Under the pieces are notes generated by a model. That model worked only from the letters and a program-made list of their open reading frames with translations, searched no databases and was not told where the DNA came from. Source: Novosphingobium lentum NBRC 107847 (GTDB lineage Bacteria; Pseudomonadota; Alphaproteobacteria; Sphingomonadales; Sphingomonadaceae). Taken from it: a stretch of DNA of 64,000 bases. Below, piece after piece: positions 53,151 to 61,686 of this stretch. The stretch is taken from positions 1-64,000 of the forward strand of contig NZ_BCTW01000017.1 of assembly GCF_001590965.1 (NCBI RefSeq). The letters are read 5' to 3'. A program made the position numbers and the translations under genes. The stretch's first letter is position 1, and every line of letters begins with the position of its first letter.

Positions 53151-55088
53151 ATGACCACACCCCCGCACCCTTTCATCGCCACGCTGCTGCTCGCAACGGC
53201 GGCGCTTTCCACCCCGGCTGTTGCGGCACCCGCCGCTCCCGCCATTGCAGCGCCGGTAACCCCGATGACGCCCGACGTGGTCGACGCCTACGACCCCGTG
53301 CTGCCCGACGCCGACTTCATCCGCCGCGAGGTGATGGTGCCGATGCGCGACGGGACCAAGCTGTACACCGCGATCGTGATGAAGAAGGGCACCGCCAACG
53401 GCCCGATCCTGCTGTGGCGATCGCCGTATGACGCGCATGGCGACGTCACCCGCACCAAAAGCCTGCGACTGGTCGACACCATCCCGGCGATGGACGCGCC
53501 GTTCGTCGAGGATGGCTACATCCGCGTCTACCAGGACATTCGCGGGCTGCACCGGTCCGAAGGGCAGTTCGTCATGAACCGCCCGCTGTCGGGCCCGCTC
53601 AATCCCACCGGCATCGACGAATCGACCGACGCGTACGACACCATCGACTGGCTGGTGAAGAACGTGCCCGAATCGAACGGCAAAGTCGGGATCATCGGAT
53701 CGTCATACCTCGGCTTCACCAGCCTGATGGCCGAGATCAACCCGCATCCCGCGTTGAAGGCGGCCGTGCCCGAAAGCCCGATGGTCGATGGCTGGATGGG
53801 CGACGACTGGTTCCACAACGGCGCCTTCCGCGTCAGTGGGTTCGACTATGCGCTGGAGCAGAGCACCGGCAAGGCCGATGCTGGCGCGGCGATCCCTCAC
53901 GGCGCTGGCGACGATTACACCCGCTACCTCGCAGCGGGATCAGCGGGCGATTACGCGAAGAAATACGGCGTCGAGAACGTGCCGTTCGTGCGCAAGCTGA
54001 TCGAAAACCCGGCCTACACCGAGTTCTGGTCGCTGCAGGCGGTGGACAAGCTGATGGCGGCGCGCACCCTCACCGTGCCGACGATGCTCGAACTGGGGCA
54101 ATGGGACCAGGAAGACAGCTATGGCGCGCCGGCGGTGTACAACGCGCTGAAGGACAACCCCGGCCAGGCGCCGCTGACGCTGGTGATCGGGCCGTGGCGC
54201 CATTCGGGCGCCAACCATTACGGCTATGATCTGGGCGCGCTGACGTTCGCCGGCGACACCGCCGCGCAGTGGCGGCGCGACTGGGTCAAGCCGTTCCTCG
54301 ATCACTGGCTGAAGGGCGCGCCCGATCCGCAGCCGCCGGCTGCGATCACTTATGCCACCGGCATCGACAAGTGGGAGCAATCGCCGCGCTGGCCGATGGG
54401 CACGCCGACGCCGTACTACCTCGGTGCCGATCACGGCGCGGGCTTTGCGCTGCCGGTCAAGAGCGGCGCGGCGTCATGGCTTTCGGACCCGGCCAACCCG
54501 GTGCCGTTCCTGCCGCGCCCGATCGACATGAGCGATGCCACGCAGTGGAAGCCGTGGCTGGTGCGCGACCAGCGTTTCGTCAGCGGGCGGCCCGACCTCG
54601 CCACGTTCACCGGCGCGGTGCTCGACAAGCCGGTGCACATCATGGGCGCGCCCGGCGTCGATGTGTTCATCGCGACCAGCGGCAGCGATGCCGATGTCGT
54701 GGTCAAGCTGATCGACGTCTATCCCGACGACGTGCCCGAGGCCGCCTCGCAAGGCGCCAAGCCATCGATGGCGGGGTATGAGCTGCCGATCGGCATCGAA
54801 ATCTTCCGCGGGCGTTATCTCAAGAGCTTCGCGCACCCTGAACCGCTCACCCCGGGCAAGTTCAACCGGTTCCGGTTCAAGCTGCCAAACGTCGATCACG
54901 TGTTCCTGCCGGGCCACCGCATCGCGGTGCAGGTGCAATCGAGCCTGTTCCCGCTCTACGACCGCAACCCGCAGACATTCGTGCCCAACATCTTCCTGGC
55001 CAAGCCGGCGGACTACAAGGCCGCGACGATGCAGGTCGGCTTCGGCGGGGCGACGCCGAGCGCGGTGATGCTGCCGGTGGTGCCGTAA
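53151..55088 (+). CDS. CocE/NonD-family serine hydrolase, secreted
   Basis: The 645-residue protein has a signal peptide (FIATLLLATAALSTPAVAAPAA). Next comes an X-Pro dipeptidyl-peptidase S15-type alpha/beta-hydrolase core: MVPMRDGTKLYTAIVMKK, LWRSPYD, EDGYIRVYQDIRG, and the nucleophile loop IIGSSYLGFTSLM (about residues 182-194; GxSYxG with the catalytic Ser), then VVIGPWRHSG for the histidine. A C-terminal jelly roll (FLPGHRIAVQVQSSLFP) follows. Such enzymes cleave esters or amides, including alpha-amino acid esters and beta-lactam side chains. ATG 53151 was chosen over the frame start. The stop codon directly meets the convergent neighbour's stop. Confidence 0.9.
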   Translation: MTTPPHPFIATLLLATAALSTPAVAAPAAPAIAAPVTPMTPDVVDAYDPVLPDADFIRREVMVPMRDGTKLYTAIVMKKGTANGPILLWRSPYDAHGDVTRTKSLRLVDTIPAMDAPFVEDGYIRVYQDIRGLHRSEGQFVMNRPLSGPLNPTGIDESTDAYDTIDWLVKNVPESNGKVGIIGSSYLGFTSLMAEINPHPALKAAVPESPMVDGWMGDDWFHNGAFRVSGFDYALEQSTGKADAGAAIPHGAGDDYTRYLAAGSAGDYAKKYGVENVPFVRKLIENPAYTEFWSLQAVDKLMAARTLTVPTMLELGQWDQEDSYGAPAVYNALKDNPGQAPLTLVIGPWRHSGANHYGYDLGALTFAGDTAAQWRRDWVKPFLDHWLKGAPDPQPPAAITYATGIDKWEQSPRWPMGTPTPYYLGADHGAGFALPVKSGAASWLSDPANPVPFLPRPIDMSDATQWKPWLVRDQRFVSGRPDLATFTGAVLDKPVHIMGAPGVDVFIATSGSDADVVVKLIDVYPDDVPEAASQGAKPSMAGYELPIGIEIFRGRYLKSFAHPEPLTPGKFNRFRFKLPNVDHVFLPGHRIAVQVQSSLFPLYDRNPQTFVPNIFLAKPADYKAATMQVGFGGATPSAVMLPVVP

Positions 55089-55892
55089 TCAGGACGCGGC
55101 GCGGACCACGAATGGCTGGACGCGCAGCCGGGGGAACACGACCTCGAGCGGCTTGATGTCGGGCAGGATGTACACGACCGCGCCCTTGCGCCTGATCGAT
55201 GTGCTGATGCGCGTGGCATAGAACCGGGCGGGCACGTTGATGCAGCCGAAGGTGATGCGGTTGTCGTCGGGCGTGGGCGACAGCATTCTGGCGCGGCGAT
55301 GCTCCCGGACGGTGCCCCTGGGCATCGGGTGGAGCGCCACCGACGTGCCGTAGTCGACCCACAACACCCGGTGGCCGCCCGCCGCCGACCCGTAGCGCGC
55401 GATGAACCGACCGGCGGGCGTGGTCTTTTCCGCAGGACCAAGCTCGGCCAGGGTCTTGTGGCCGACGCCCGGGGTGGCATCGTCGCCGATGGCGATGCCG
55501 ACCAGCACCGGCGTGTGCCCCAGCGGCTTGCCCTGCGCATCGAACAGGAACAGCGTCGCCGCCTGCTTGTCGATGATGAGATAGGGCAGCGCGCCGTTGT
55601 CGCGCGACGTGGCGATCCAGTCGGCCACGCGCGTCGCGGCCTCTGACAGACCGGCATCACCGGGCGGCGCGGCAGCGGCTTCCGGCGGAACCGGCAGTTC
55701 CAGCGCGGCGACGTCGGGCTTCGCCTTGGCCGGATCGTCACTGGCCGGCTTGTGTGTGACGTGCTTGACGTTGGCCGCCGCCAGCGCGGGCATCGGCGTG
55801 CCGAGCACAAGCGCTGCCAGCGCCAGCCCTGCCAGCGCCAGCAACGCGTAGATCAGCGGCCCACGACGGCGCGCGGCCCTAATCCTCGACAC
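55089..55892 (-). CDS. L,D-transpeptidase (YkuD) fold protein
   Basis: The protein (267 residues from GTG 55892) has a basic N-terminus and one signal/anchor helix (PLIYALLALAGLALAALVL). The YkuD catalytic domain follows, with YLIIDKQAATLFLFD, HTPVLVGIAIGD and the active-site region NRITFGCINVPARFY holding the catalytic cysteine. The usual serine before the glycine is phenylalanine here. The domain makes or exchanges peptidoglycan cross-links, or attaches lipoproteins to the wall. A small lipoprotein gene lies just upstream. TTG 55949 is an alternative start that would give a long N-region. Confidence 0.85.
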   Translation of the reverse strand: MSRIRAARRRGPLIYALLALAGLALAALVLGTPMPALAAANVKHVTHKPASDDPAKAKPDVAALELPVPPEAAAAPPGDAGLSEAATRVADWIATSRDNGALPYLIIDKQAATLFLFDAQGKPLGHTPVLVGIAIGDDATPGVGHKTLAELGPAEKTTPAGRFIARYGSAAGGHRVLWVDYGTSVALHPMPRGTVREHRRARMLSPTPDDNRITFGCINVPARFYATRISTSIRRKGAVVYILPDIKPLEVVFPRLRVQPFVVRAAS

Positions 55893-55954
55893 GGACGTCT
55901 CGGACAGGGGCCGACGCTTCGGCAAACCGCAATGCTGCAGGCACGGCAACCCCG

Positions 55955-56251
55955 TCAGTTACGCGGGCGGCGCTTCTGCAGCAGCTTCTGGTCGATGCCG
56001 TCGACGCGGGCGTTGAGCTGGTCGATGCGCTGGCCGTTGTTCTGCGCCTGGCCCGACGCGGCCTGCGCTTCGGCGAGGGCCGACTTGGCGGTGCCGTCGG
56101 TGGTCTGCAAGCGGGCGTCGATGCCATCGATGCGCTGGTTCACCGCCGCGATCTGGCTGTTCACATACCCCTTGGTGGCGCAGCCGCCCAATCCCAGAGA
56201 GCCGGCCAGAATGAGCATGGCGGGCGCAAGTTTCGACAGAGCTGGGGACAT
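55955..56251 (-). CDS. Small Lpp-like coiled-coil lipoprotein
   Basis: The 98-residue precursor has a lipoprotein signal (LSKLAPAMLILAGSLGLGGC; lipobox LGGC, cysteine about residue 24). It is followed by about 60 residues of Ala/Gln/Asp-rich helix with heptad-like spacing (NQRIDGIDARLQ, GQRIDQLNARVDGIDQKL), reminiscent of murein lipoprotein. It ends KRRPRN rather than with the lysine used by Lpp. AAGGAAAT stands just upstream of ATG 56251. The next gene downstream encodes an L,D-transpeptidase-type protein, which would be a natural partner for wall attachment; that link is inference. Confidence 0.8.
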   Translation of the reverse strand: MSPALSKLAPAMLILAGSLGLGGCATKGYVNSQIAAVNQRIDGIDARLQTTDGTAKSALAEAQAASGQAQNNGQRIDQLNARVDGIDQKLLQKRRPRN

Positions 56252-56400
56252 GCGGATTTCCTTTTTTTGGCGACAGAGCCATCCCACAAGCCCAGCGACG
56301 CCTGCGCCACAACGCGATTATGCCCGTCCGTGCCTGTGTTCGGACGGACGGATTCGGGCCGCCAATGCACCGTACGAGCGGCACGGTTCGTCCCGATATG

Positions 56401-58926
56401 TCAAAGGTCCGGCAGGCGCTGTTCGGCAAATCCCCATCCCGCAAGCGCTTTGGTTGCGGCGCGGTCGAGCAGTTTTGGCGCGTCCGAAATCGAAAACGGG
56501 TGCGCGTCTGTCATGTCCTTCAGCTCGCTCCACGCGATCGGCACGGCGACCGGCGCACCTTCGCGCGCGCGGGCGGAATAGGGCAGCACGGCGGTGCTGC
56601 CGCGCTGGTTGCGCAGCCAGTCGATGAAGATCTTGCCCTTGCGCTTGGCCTTGCTCATCGTCGCGACGAAACGGTCGGGTTCGGCCAGCGCCATCGCCTC
56701 GGCAAAGCGCCGCGCAAAGTCCTTGTGCACCGCCCACGAATGGCCGGGGGTAAGCGGCACCACCACATGCACCCCCTTGCCGCCCGACAGCATGGCATAG
56801 CTGGCAAGACCCAGGTCGGCGAGACGATCGTGAATGTCGGTCGCCGCCTGCCTGACACCGGCAAAATCGTAACCCTCGTCGGGATCGAGATCGAAGATCA
56901 GCTTGTCCGGCGCCTCGACATCGGCGTTGCGCGCCTCCCAGCCGTGGAACTCGATCGTCCCCATCTGCACACAGGCCAGCAGTCCGGTGGTGCTGTCGAT
57001 GTAGAGGTAGTCTTCGGCGCCGCCGTCTTTTTCCGCGATCGGCACGCGGTGCACGTCGGGGCCGAACGCGCCGCTGTCGTGCTTCTGGAAAAAGCACTTC
57101 TTGCCGCGTCCTTGCGGACAGCGAACGAGGCTGATCGGCCGGCCCGCCGCGAACGGCAGCATCAGCGGCGCGATGGCGGCATAGTAATCGGCCAGATCGC
57201 CCTTGGTCTGGCCGCTGTCGGGAAAGATCACCCGCTCGCGGCTGGTGATCGTCACCGTGTCGGCGGCGACGGGCACCGGTTGCGGCGTTTCCGGTTCGAC
57301 CGAAGCGGCGGGTTTGTCGCCGCGCAGGCCCAGGAAGCTGCCGTGGCGGACGTTGCCGTCTCCAGTAAACTCGGCGAACGCGACTTCGGCGACCAGGCTG
57401 GGGTCGAGCCAGGTCACGCCGCGGCTGCTCGTCCGGTCCACCTCTGCGGGCGCGGCATCGCGCGCCAGCCTAGCAAACCGCGCGGCAAGCTCAGCCATGC
57501 TGTCCTGGGTGAAGCCGGTGCCGACGTTGCCCTTGTAGACCAGCGTCCCGCCCTCGTTCTGCGCGAGCAGCAGCGACGAGAACGGCCGCCCTTTGGCGCT
57601 CGACGCCTTCCACCCGATGATCACGAATTCCTGCCGGCGGGTGCACTTGACCTTGACCCACGCCGTGGTCCGGCGCCCATGATAGGGCGCGTCGATCGCC
57701 TTGGCGATGATCCCTTCCTGCCCGGCGTCGCACATCGCGCGGTACAGCGTCTCGCCCGCGCCGATGACGTGGTCCGCGACGTGGATCGGCGGGGAGGCAT
57801 GTTTCAGCAGCGCCTCCAGCCGCTCCTTGCGCTCGATATTGGGCAAGCCAGCAAGGTCCGCGCCATCGGCCTCGAGCAAATCGAACGCGTGGAAGCTGAG
57901 CCTGTCGCTGTCCGTTTGCGATCCGTGCCCGCGCTTCAGCACGGCTTGCAGGCTCGAAAAATCGGGGTTGCCGTCCGAACCATAGGCAACGATCTCGCCG
58001 TCGATCAGGCATGGCGGCAGATCAAGCGCGGCGAACGCGGCGACCAGCGGCGCGAACTTGTCGGTCCAATCCTTGCCGCTGCGGGTATAGACGCGCACGT
58101 CGGACCCGGCAGCGGCGATCAGCGCGCGATACCCGTCGAACTTGATCTCGTGCATCCAGCGGTTGCCCGCCGGGACCGCATCGACCAGCGTGGCCAGTTG
58201 CGGCGGGCGAAACGCGGGCGGCTTGGCGTTGGATTTTGGCTTGGTTTTGGCGGGGGTCTTGGCCTTGGCACGATTGTGCCGGGCGGCGCGCTGCATCTCG
58301 GTGGCAAAGGCATCGCCCTTCTTGCCCGCCAGCGAATGCGCGCCACCCTCGTCACCTTCGATCTCGGCCATCGTCCGGCCGGTCAGCACGCTGCTGAGCG
58401 CATGTTCGACCAGCGGATCGCCGGGTTGCGCGAACGCATCCTCGACCTTGCGCAGCAGCCAGTTTTCGCGCTTTTCGCCGGGGCGTGGCTTCAGCCGGAT
58501 CAGGATCCATTCACCCTTCATCCGCTCGCCATCGAGCGTGAAGTGGAGGTGGCCCTTGTCAATATCCTTCCAGCTTTTGCTGGCGACCGGCTGCCACGTG
58601 CCCTTGTCCCACAGCATCACCGATCCCCCGCCATACTCGCCCTTGGGGATCGTACCCTCGAAGTCGGCATAGGACAGCGGATGGTCCTCGGTCCGCACCG
58701 CCAGCCGCTTGATTTCGGGATCGGGGCTGGGCCCCTTGGCCACCGCCCACGACTTGAGCACGCCGTCGGCTTCGATCCGGAAATCCCAGTGCAGGCGGGT
58801 GGCATCGTGCTTCTGGACGATGAAGCGGTTGCCGGTTGCGCTGCTGGCAGGCTTGCCCGCCGGTTCGGCGGTCTTGGCGAAGTCGCGCTTGCGGTTGTAT
58901 TCGGCAAGGCTGTCGGCGCGTGCCAT
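56401..58926 (-). CDS. ligD: LigD, multifunctional NHEJ DNA ligase
   Basis: LigD carries out end processing, gap filling and sealing in bacterial non-homologous end joining. The 841-residue protein has domains in the order phosphoesterase (HDATRLHWDFRIEADGVLKSW, EGTIPKGEYGGGSVMLWD), ATP-dependent ligase (nucleophile EIKFDGYRAL near residue 260; LIDGEIVAYG), and polymerase/primase (VIFPDSGQTKGDLADYY, LIFDLDPDEGYDF). This is the order of the Pseudomonas type. The start follows the ku stop by one base, so the pair is a two-gene operon. Confidence 0.95.
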   Translation of the reverse strand: MARADSLAEYNRKRDFAKTAEPAGKPASSATGNRFIVQKHDATRLHWDFRIEADGVLKSWAVAKGPSPDPEIKRLAVRTEDHPLSYADFEGTIPKGEYGGGSVMLWDKGTWQPVASKSWKDIDKGHLHFTLDGERMKGEWILIRLKPRPGEKRENWLLRKVEDAFAQPGDPLVEHALSSVLTGRTMAEIEGDEGGAHSLAGKKGDAFATEMQRAARHNRAKAKTPAKTKPKSNAKPPAFRPPQLATLVDAVPAGNRWMHEIKFDGYRALIAAAGSDVRVYTRSGKDWTDKFAPLVAAFAALDLPPCLIDGEIVAYGSDGNPDFSSLQAVLKRGHGSQTDSDRLSFHAFDLLEADGADLAGLPNIERKERLEALLKHASPPIHVADHVIGAGETLYRAMCDAGQEGIIAKAIDAPYHGRRTTAWVKVKCTRRQEFVIIGWKASSAKGRPFSSLLLAQNEGGTLVYKGNVGTGFTQDSMAELAARFARLARDAAPAEVDRTSSRGVTWLDPSLVAEVAFAEFTGDGNVRHGSFLGLRGDKPAASVEPETPQPVPVAADTVTITSRERVIFPDSGQTKGDLADYYAAIAPLMLPFAAGRPISLVRCPQGRGKKCFFQKHDSGAFGPDVHRVPIAEKDGGAEDYLYIDSTTGLLACVQMGTIEFHGWEARNADVEAPDKLIFDLDPDEGYDFAGVRQAATDIHDRLADLGLASYAMLSGGKGVHVVVPLTPGHSWAVHKDFARRFAEAMALAEPDRFVATMSKAKRKGKIFIDWLRNQRGSTAVLPYSARAREGAPVAVPIAWSELKDMTDAHPFSISDAPKLLDRAATKALAGWGFAEQRLPDL

Positions 58927-58927
58927 G

Positions 58928-59809
58928 TCAGGCGCGCTTTTTGGTCGCAGGTTTCCGGGCTCCAGCCTTGGTCGCCGGTGGCTTGGTCGCGGATGCCTTG
59001 GCGGTGGGCGCGGACTTGTCCTTGCCGCCGACCGACTGCTTGAGCGCGGCCATCAGGTCGATGACGTTGGACCCGCCCTTGGTCGCCGGTTCGTCGGCAT
59101 CCTCAAGAATGGTCTTGCCGCGCGCCTTGGCCTTCTTCTCGACCAGTCCTTTGAGCGCATCGACATAGCGATCGTGAAATTCGCCCGGATCGAACGGCGC
59201 GCTTTTCTTGTCGATCAGCGTTCCTGCAAGATCGAGCAGTTCCTGATCGGGCGTGGTGTCGGGAATGTCGGCGAAATAGCTGCGCGCGCCGCGAACCTCG
59301 TCCTCATAACGCAGCGTTTCCATGACGATGCCCCGGTCGCACGGCTTGAGCGATACCAGCTGTTCGCGTCCGCGGATCGACAGTTGCCCCAGCGCGACCT
59401 TTTTCTTGCTGCGCAGCGCCTCGCGCAGCACGACGAAAGCGTCTTCCGCCAGATCGTCGGCCGGGACGACGTAGTACGGCTTTTCGAAGTACAGCACGTC
59501 GATCTCGTGCGCATCGACGAACTGGACGAGTTCGAGCGTCTTCTTGCTCTCGATCTTGACCGCCTCGATCTCCTGATCGGTCAGCAGTACATAGTTGTTC
59601 TTCGAAACCTCGTAACCCTTGACGATCTCGTCGCGGTCGACCGGGCCGATGCCGGTCACGACCTTCTCGTAATTGATCGGCTTGCCGCTGGGTTCGTGGA
59701 TCTGGCGGAACGCGATCGATGCGCCGGACTTGGTCGCGGCGTAGATTTCCACCGGGATCGACACCAGCGCCAGCCTGATCTGCCCCTGCCAATATGCCCG
59801 TGCCGCCAT
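58928..59809 (-). CDS. ku: Ku DNA end-binding protein
   Basis: Bacterial Ku forms a homodimer that threads onto broken DNA ends and recruits LigD. The 293-residue protein has the Ku core (IRLALVSIPVEIYAATKS, RQIHEPSGKPINYEKV, VLLTDQEIEAVKIESKK, YYVVPADDLAEDAFVVL). The C-terminal extension, rich in Lys, Ala, Pro and Thr, ends PATKKRA, as in Ku proteins that interact with DNA through a basic tail. It leads the ku-ligD operon; ATG 59809. Confidence 0.95.
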   Translation of the reverse strand: MAARAYWQGQIRLALVSIPVEIYAATKSGASIAFRQIHEPSGKPINYEKVVTGIGPVDRDEIVKGYEVSKNNYVLLTDQEIEAVKIESKKTLELVQFVDAHEIDVLYFEKPYYVVPADDLAEDAFVVLREALRSKKKVALGQLSIRGREQLVSLKPCDRGIVMETLRYEDEVRGARSYFADIPDTTPDQELLDLAGTLIDKKSAPFDPGEFHDRYVDALKGLVEKKAKARGKTILEDADEPATKGGSNVIDLMAALKQSVGGKDKSAPTAKASATKPPATKAGARKPATKKRA

Positions 59810-59870
59810 GTCAGGATCACCTTTCCGATCCTCACAAGCGTTGTGGGCAGGATCGGTTCCGCCGTCGCGG

Positions 59871-60059
59871 TCAGCCGAGCGATCGGCGCAGCAGGAAGAT
59901 TACGAACCCAAACGCGGCCAGGCCGCCGAGCATCGCCATCACCTTCACCAGAAAGACCAGGAAGTTCAGCGCCTGCCTGCCCGCGCTTTCCGGATGCGAT
60001 GGGTCATCGACCATCCGGGTCGGCTGCGTGATGGCGGGCGGTGTTTCGGGCGCGGTCAT
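59871..60059 (-). CDS. Small single-helix membrane protein
   Basis: The 62-residue protein has a hydrophilic start and one strongly hydrophobic helix (about residues 31-57, FLVFLVKVMAMLGGLAAFGFVIFLL) ending in RRS. No family is recognised. The frame extends upstream to 60374, but only the part from ATG 60059 looks like a protein. It lies upstream of ku on the same strand, 61 bp away, and may share a promoter with it. Confidence 0.55.
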   Translation of the reverse strand: MTAPETPPAITQPTRMVDDPSHPESAGRQALNFLVFLVKVMAMLGGLAAFGFVIFLLRRSLG

Positions 60060-60350
60060 GTTCCGGCTATAAGCGGCTTTGGCGGATTGGCGAAGCGATA
60101 CTCGGTCTACCATGCAACGTGCACGGACGACCGATTGGCGCATGCAGGACCGGCCGTTGGCGGCAAAGACTGCAACCGGGTTGTCCGCCGTTGCGGGTGC
60201 GGTGCGATCGCCGCGGAGGGTGAGTCGCCGCAAACCCGAAGTCGCGCACAGGGTCGTGCGGATCGCCATGTAAAGAAAACAAGGTGCTGTAGTACAAGCG
60301 TTTATTTTACTGGATGGAGCGACGGTATTAACGATACCCAACAGTACCCT

Positions 60351-60379
60351 TTGACAAGGCCCCGAAGTGGGCATACCGT
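60351..60379 (+). promoter_or_regulatory. Candidate sigma-70-type promoter
   Basis: A perfect TTGACA (60351-60356) is followed after 17 bases by TACCGT (60374-60379), a weak -10 match. It would drive the LuxR gene about 210 bp downstream. Confidence 0.35.
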
Positions 60380-60453
60380 TGGATGAATGGGGCGCTAGCT
60401 ATTACACGAACGCAAGGCCGCAAAGGCAAGCGATAATCGCGCCGGCGTATTGA

Positions 60454-60479
60454 ACTGAAAATTGCATATTTATTTCAGT
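60454..60479. repeat. Inverted repeat upstream of LuxR gene
   Basis: ACTGAAA and TTTCAGT are perfect 7-base arms separated by 12 bases, in A+T-rich DNA about 110 bp before the LuxR start. The size is right for a dimeric regulator, possibly the LuxR protein itself. Confidence 0.4.
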
Positions 60480-60590
60480 CGTGGCGAAAATTTGGTCGCA
60501 GTCAGATTACGAATTAAATCGTCAATCAAAACGATGTCTGAACTGTAAATCGATTTTATTTATAAAATGCGATTCAAGAAGGCCAAACCC

Positions 60591-61331
60591 ATGTATTCCA
60601 GCCGCGCAGCGACCGCCGAAATTCCGGACACCTGCATCCAGGCTGTGATCGTTTCGCAGGTTTGCCTGGTGCGCGAATGTATCGAAAAATCGTTGCACCA
60701 TGATGCCAGCATCCAGGTTGTGGGCGATTGCGCCACGCTCGACCTCGCGCTGAAATCCATGGAAAACCTGGGCCCGGACATGATCCTGCTCGATGCGGCG
60801 TTCGCCGGCGGCGCCACGGCGGCCGCCCGGTTGAGCGAAGCTGCCGGCGCCGCGCAGATCGTTGCGGTGGGGCTGGAGGAATCGGAAGACAATATCCTCG
60901 ACTGGGCCGAAGCGGGCATCGCCGGCTATGTCGCCGATACCGCATCGATGGACGAATTGCCCCGCCTGCTGCGGCAAATCCGGTGGGGCGGGCAATCATG
61001 CTCGTCGCGCGTGGTCGGCGGGCTATTGCGGCGGATGGGGCGGCTGGGCAAGCGCAGCGATCTGCACAATGGCGCGGCGCTGGCCGAACTGACCCCGCGC
61101 GAGCAGACGATCTATCGCTGCATCAGTGCGGGCCTGACCAACAAGGATATTGCACGGCAGCTCAATATCAGCGTCGGCACCACCAAGTCGCATGTGCACA
61201 ATATCCTCGGCAAGTTGAACCTGACCAACCGCGCACAAGTGGCCGCACGAATGGTCGCGTCCCGGCAGTCGTTCGACCCGGGCGAAGCGGCGTTCCGCCC
61301 TGCACCCGCGCGCAACCGCGACACGGTTTGA
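60591..61331 (+). CDS. LuxR/NarL-type regulator with degenerate receiver
   Basis: The 246-residue protein has an N-terminal receiver-like domain (about residues 14-125) and a C-terminal LuxR helix-turn-helix (ELTPREQTIYRCISAGLTNKDIARQLNISVGTTKSHVHNILGKL, about 162-205; the recognition helix is GTTKSHVHNIL). In the receiver, the phospho-acceptor aspartate remains (MILLDAAF). The acidic pair near the start is VSQ instead of DD, and the usual Thr and Lys positions read VAVG and YVAD. It may therefore be unphosphorylated or respond to something else. ATG 60591 has AGAAGG eight bases upstream. It sits just before the sheath/tube genes and likely controls them. Confidence 0.85.
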   Translation: MYSSRAATAEIPDTCIQAVIVSQVCLVRECIEKSLHHDASIQVVGDCATLDLALKSMENLGPDMILLDAAFAGGATAAARLSEAAGAAQIVAVGLEESEDNILDWAEAGIAGYVADTASMDELPRLLRQIRWGGQSCSSRVVGGLLRRMGRLGKRSDLHNGAALAELTPREQTIYRCISAGLTNKDIARQLNISVGTTKSHVHNILGKLNLTNRAQVAARMVASRQSFDPGEAAFRPAPARNRDTV

Positions 61332-61350
61332 CCGCTCTGCGGTCGAACCG
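61324..61350 (+). terminator. Hairpin at the end of the LuxR gene
   Basis: A 12-bp stem with one G-T pair (CGGTTTGACCGC at 61324-61335 with GCGGTCGAACCG at 61339-61350) has a 3-base loop and includes the stop codon. There is no T-tract. It may separate the regulator transcript from the contractile-system operon. Confidence 0.55.
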
Positions 61351-61686
61351 CCGAAAGAATGGGCCCGATCGGCTGTCGGATGGCGTTTGCCCGGCTTGAT
61401 CCGCGCGCCGACACCTGCGGCTCGTCGCCAATCCAGTACGCAATGGCGCTAATTCACCGGGCAAGGCGGTTCCGGGCGTTCGCCTCGAGCTCCGGGCGAT
61501 GACTGAACCAGCCCGGTAATTGCGCGGAAATCTGCCGTTTCGGCCCCCGTCGGCCCTGTACGGCAAGGCGCCCGCCAGCGATCTACATCCTGCCTCTCGA
61601 TCCTTTCTATATCCTCCGATCTATTGTCGCAATTTTGGCGACGCCATAATCTTGCCCTCGGCCCAGCGGGTCCAGAGGAAATACAT
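61332..61686. promoter_or_regulatory. Promoter region of the contractile-system operon
   Basis: This 355-bp gap has no convincing gene. Near its end, TTGTCG (61624-61629) and CATAAT (61645-61650) are 15 bases apart, a short but possible promoter. The inverted repeat GTCGC...GCGAC lies between them. Either could be where the neighbouring LuxR protein acts. The first gene begins 37 bases after the possible -10. Confidence 0.35.

Larger units (their letters stand above)
60060..60590. promoter_or_regulatory. A+T-rich region upstream of the LuxR gene
   Basis: This 531-bp gap is the most A+T-rich stretch of the window in its right two-thirds. TTGACA (60351-60356) with a 17-base spacer to TACCGT (60374-60379) is a possible promoter for the LuxR gene, which would give a leader of about 200 bases. 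An inverted repeat ACTGAAA (60454-60460)/TTTCAGT (60473-60479) is a possible operator. No open frame in this gap is convincing. Low G+C next to a contractile-system cluster fits a horizontally acquired region. Confidence 0.45.

Noticed and set aside
50636..53245. 869-codon open frame on the minus strand
   Set aside because: It is the mirror of the TonB-dependent receptor and hydrolase genes. The protein is Arg/Ala/Val/Gly-rich without domains; high G+C leaves such frames open.
56320..59043. 907-codon open frame on the plus strand
   Set aside because: It is antisense to ligD and part of ku, and has no recognisable domain.
60060..60374. N-terminal extension of the small membrane protein
   Set aside because: The added residues are Arg/Thr/Ser-rich and lie in an intergenic region; only the segment after ATG 60059 looks like a protein.
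60370..60450. Possible cyclic-di-GMP riboswitch before the LuxR gene
   Set aside because: A short GCAAGG/GCAAAG pattern caught the eye, but the conserved GEMM helices and tetraloop receptor could not be laid out.
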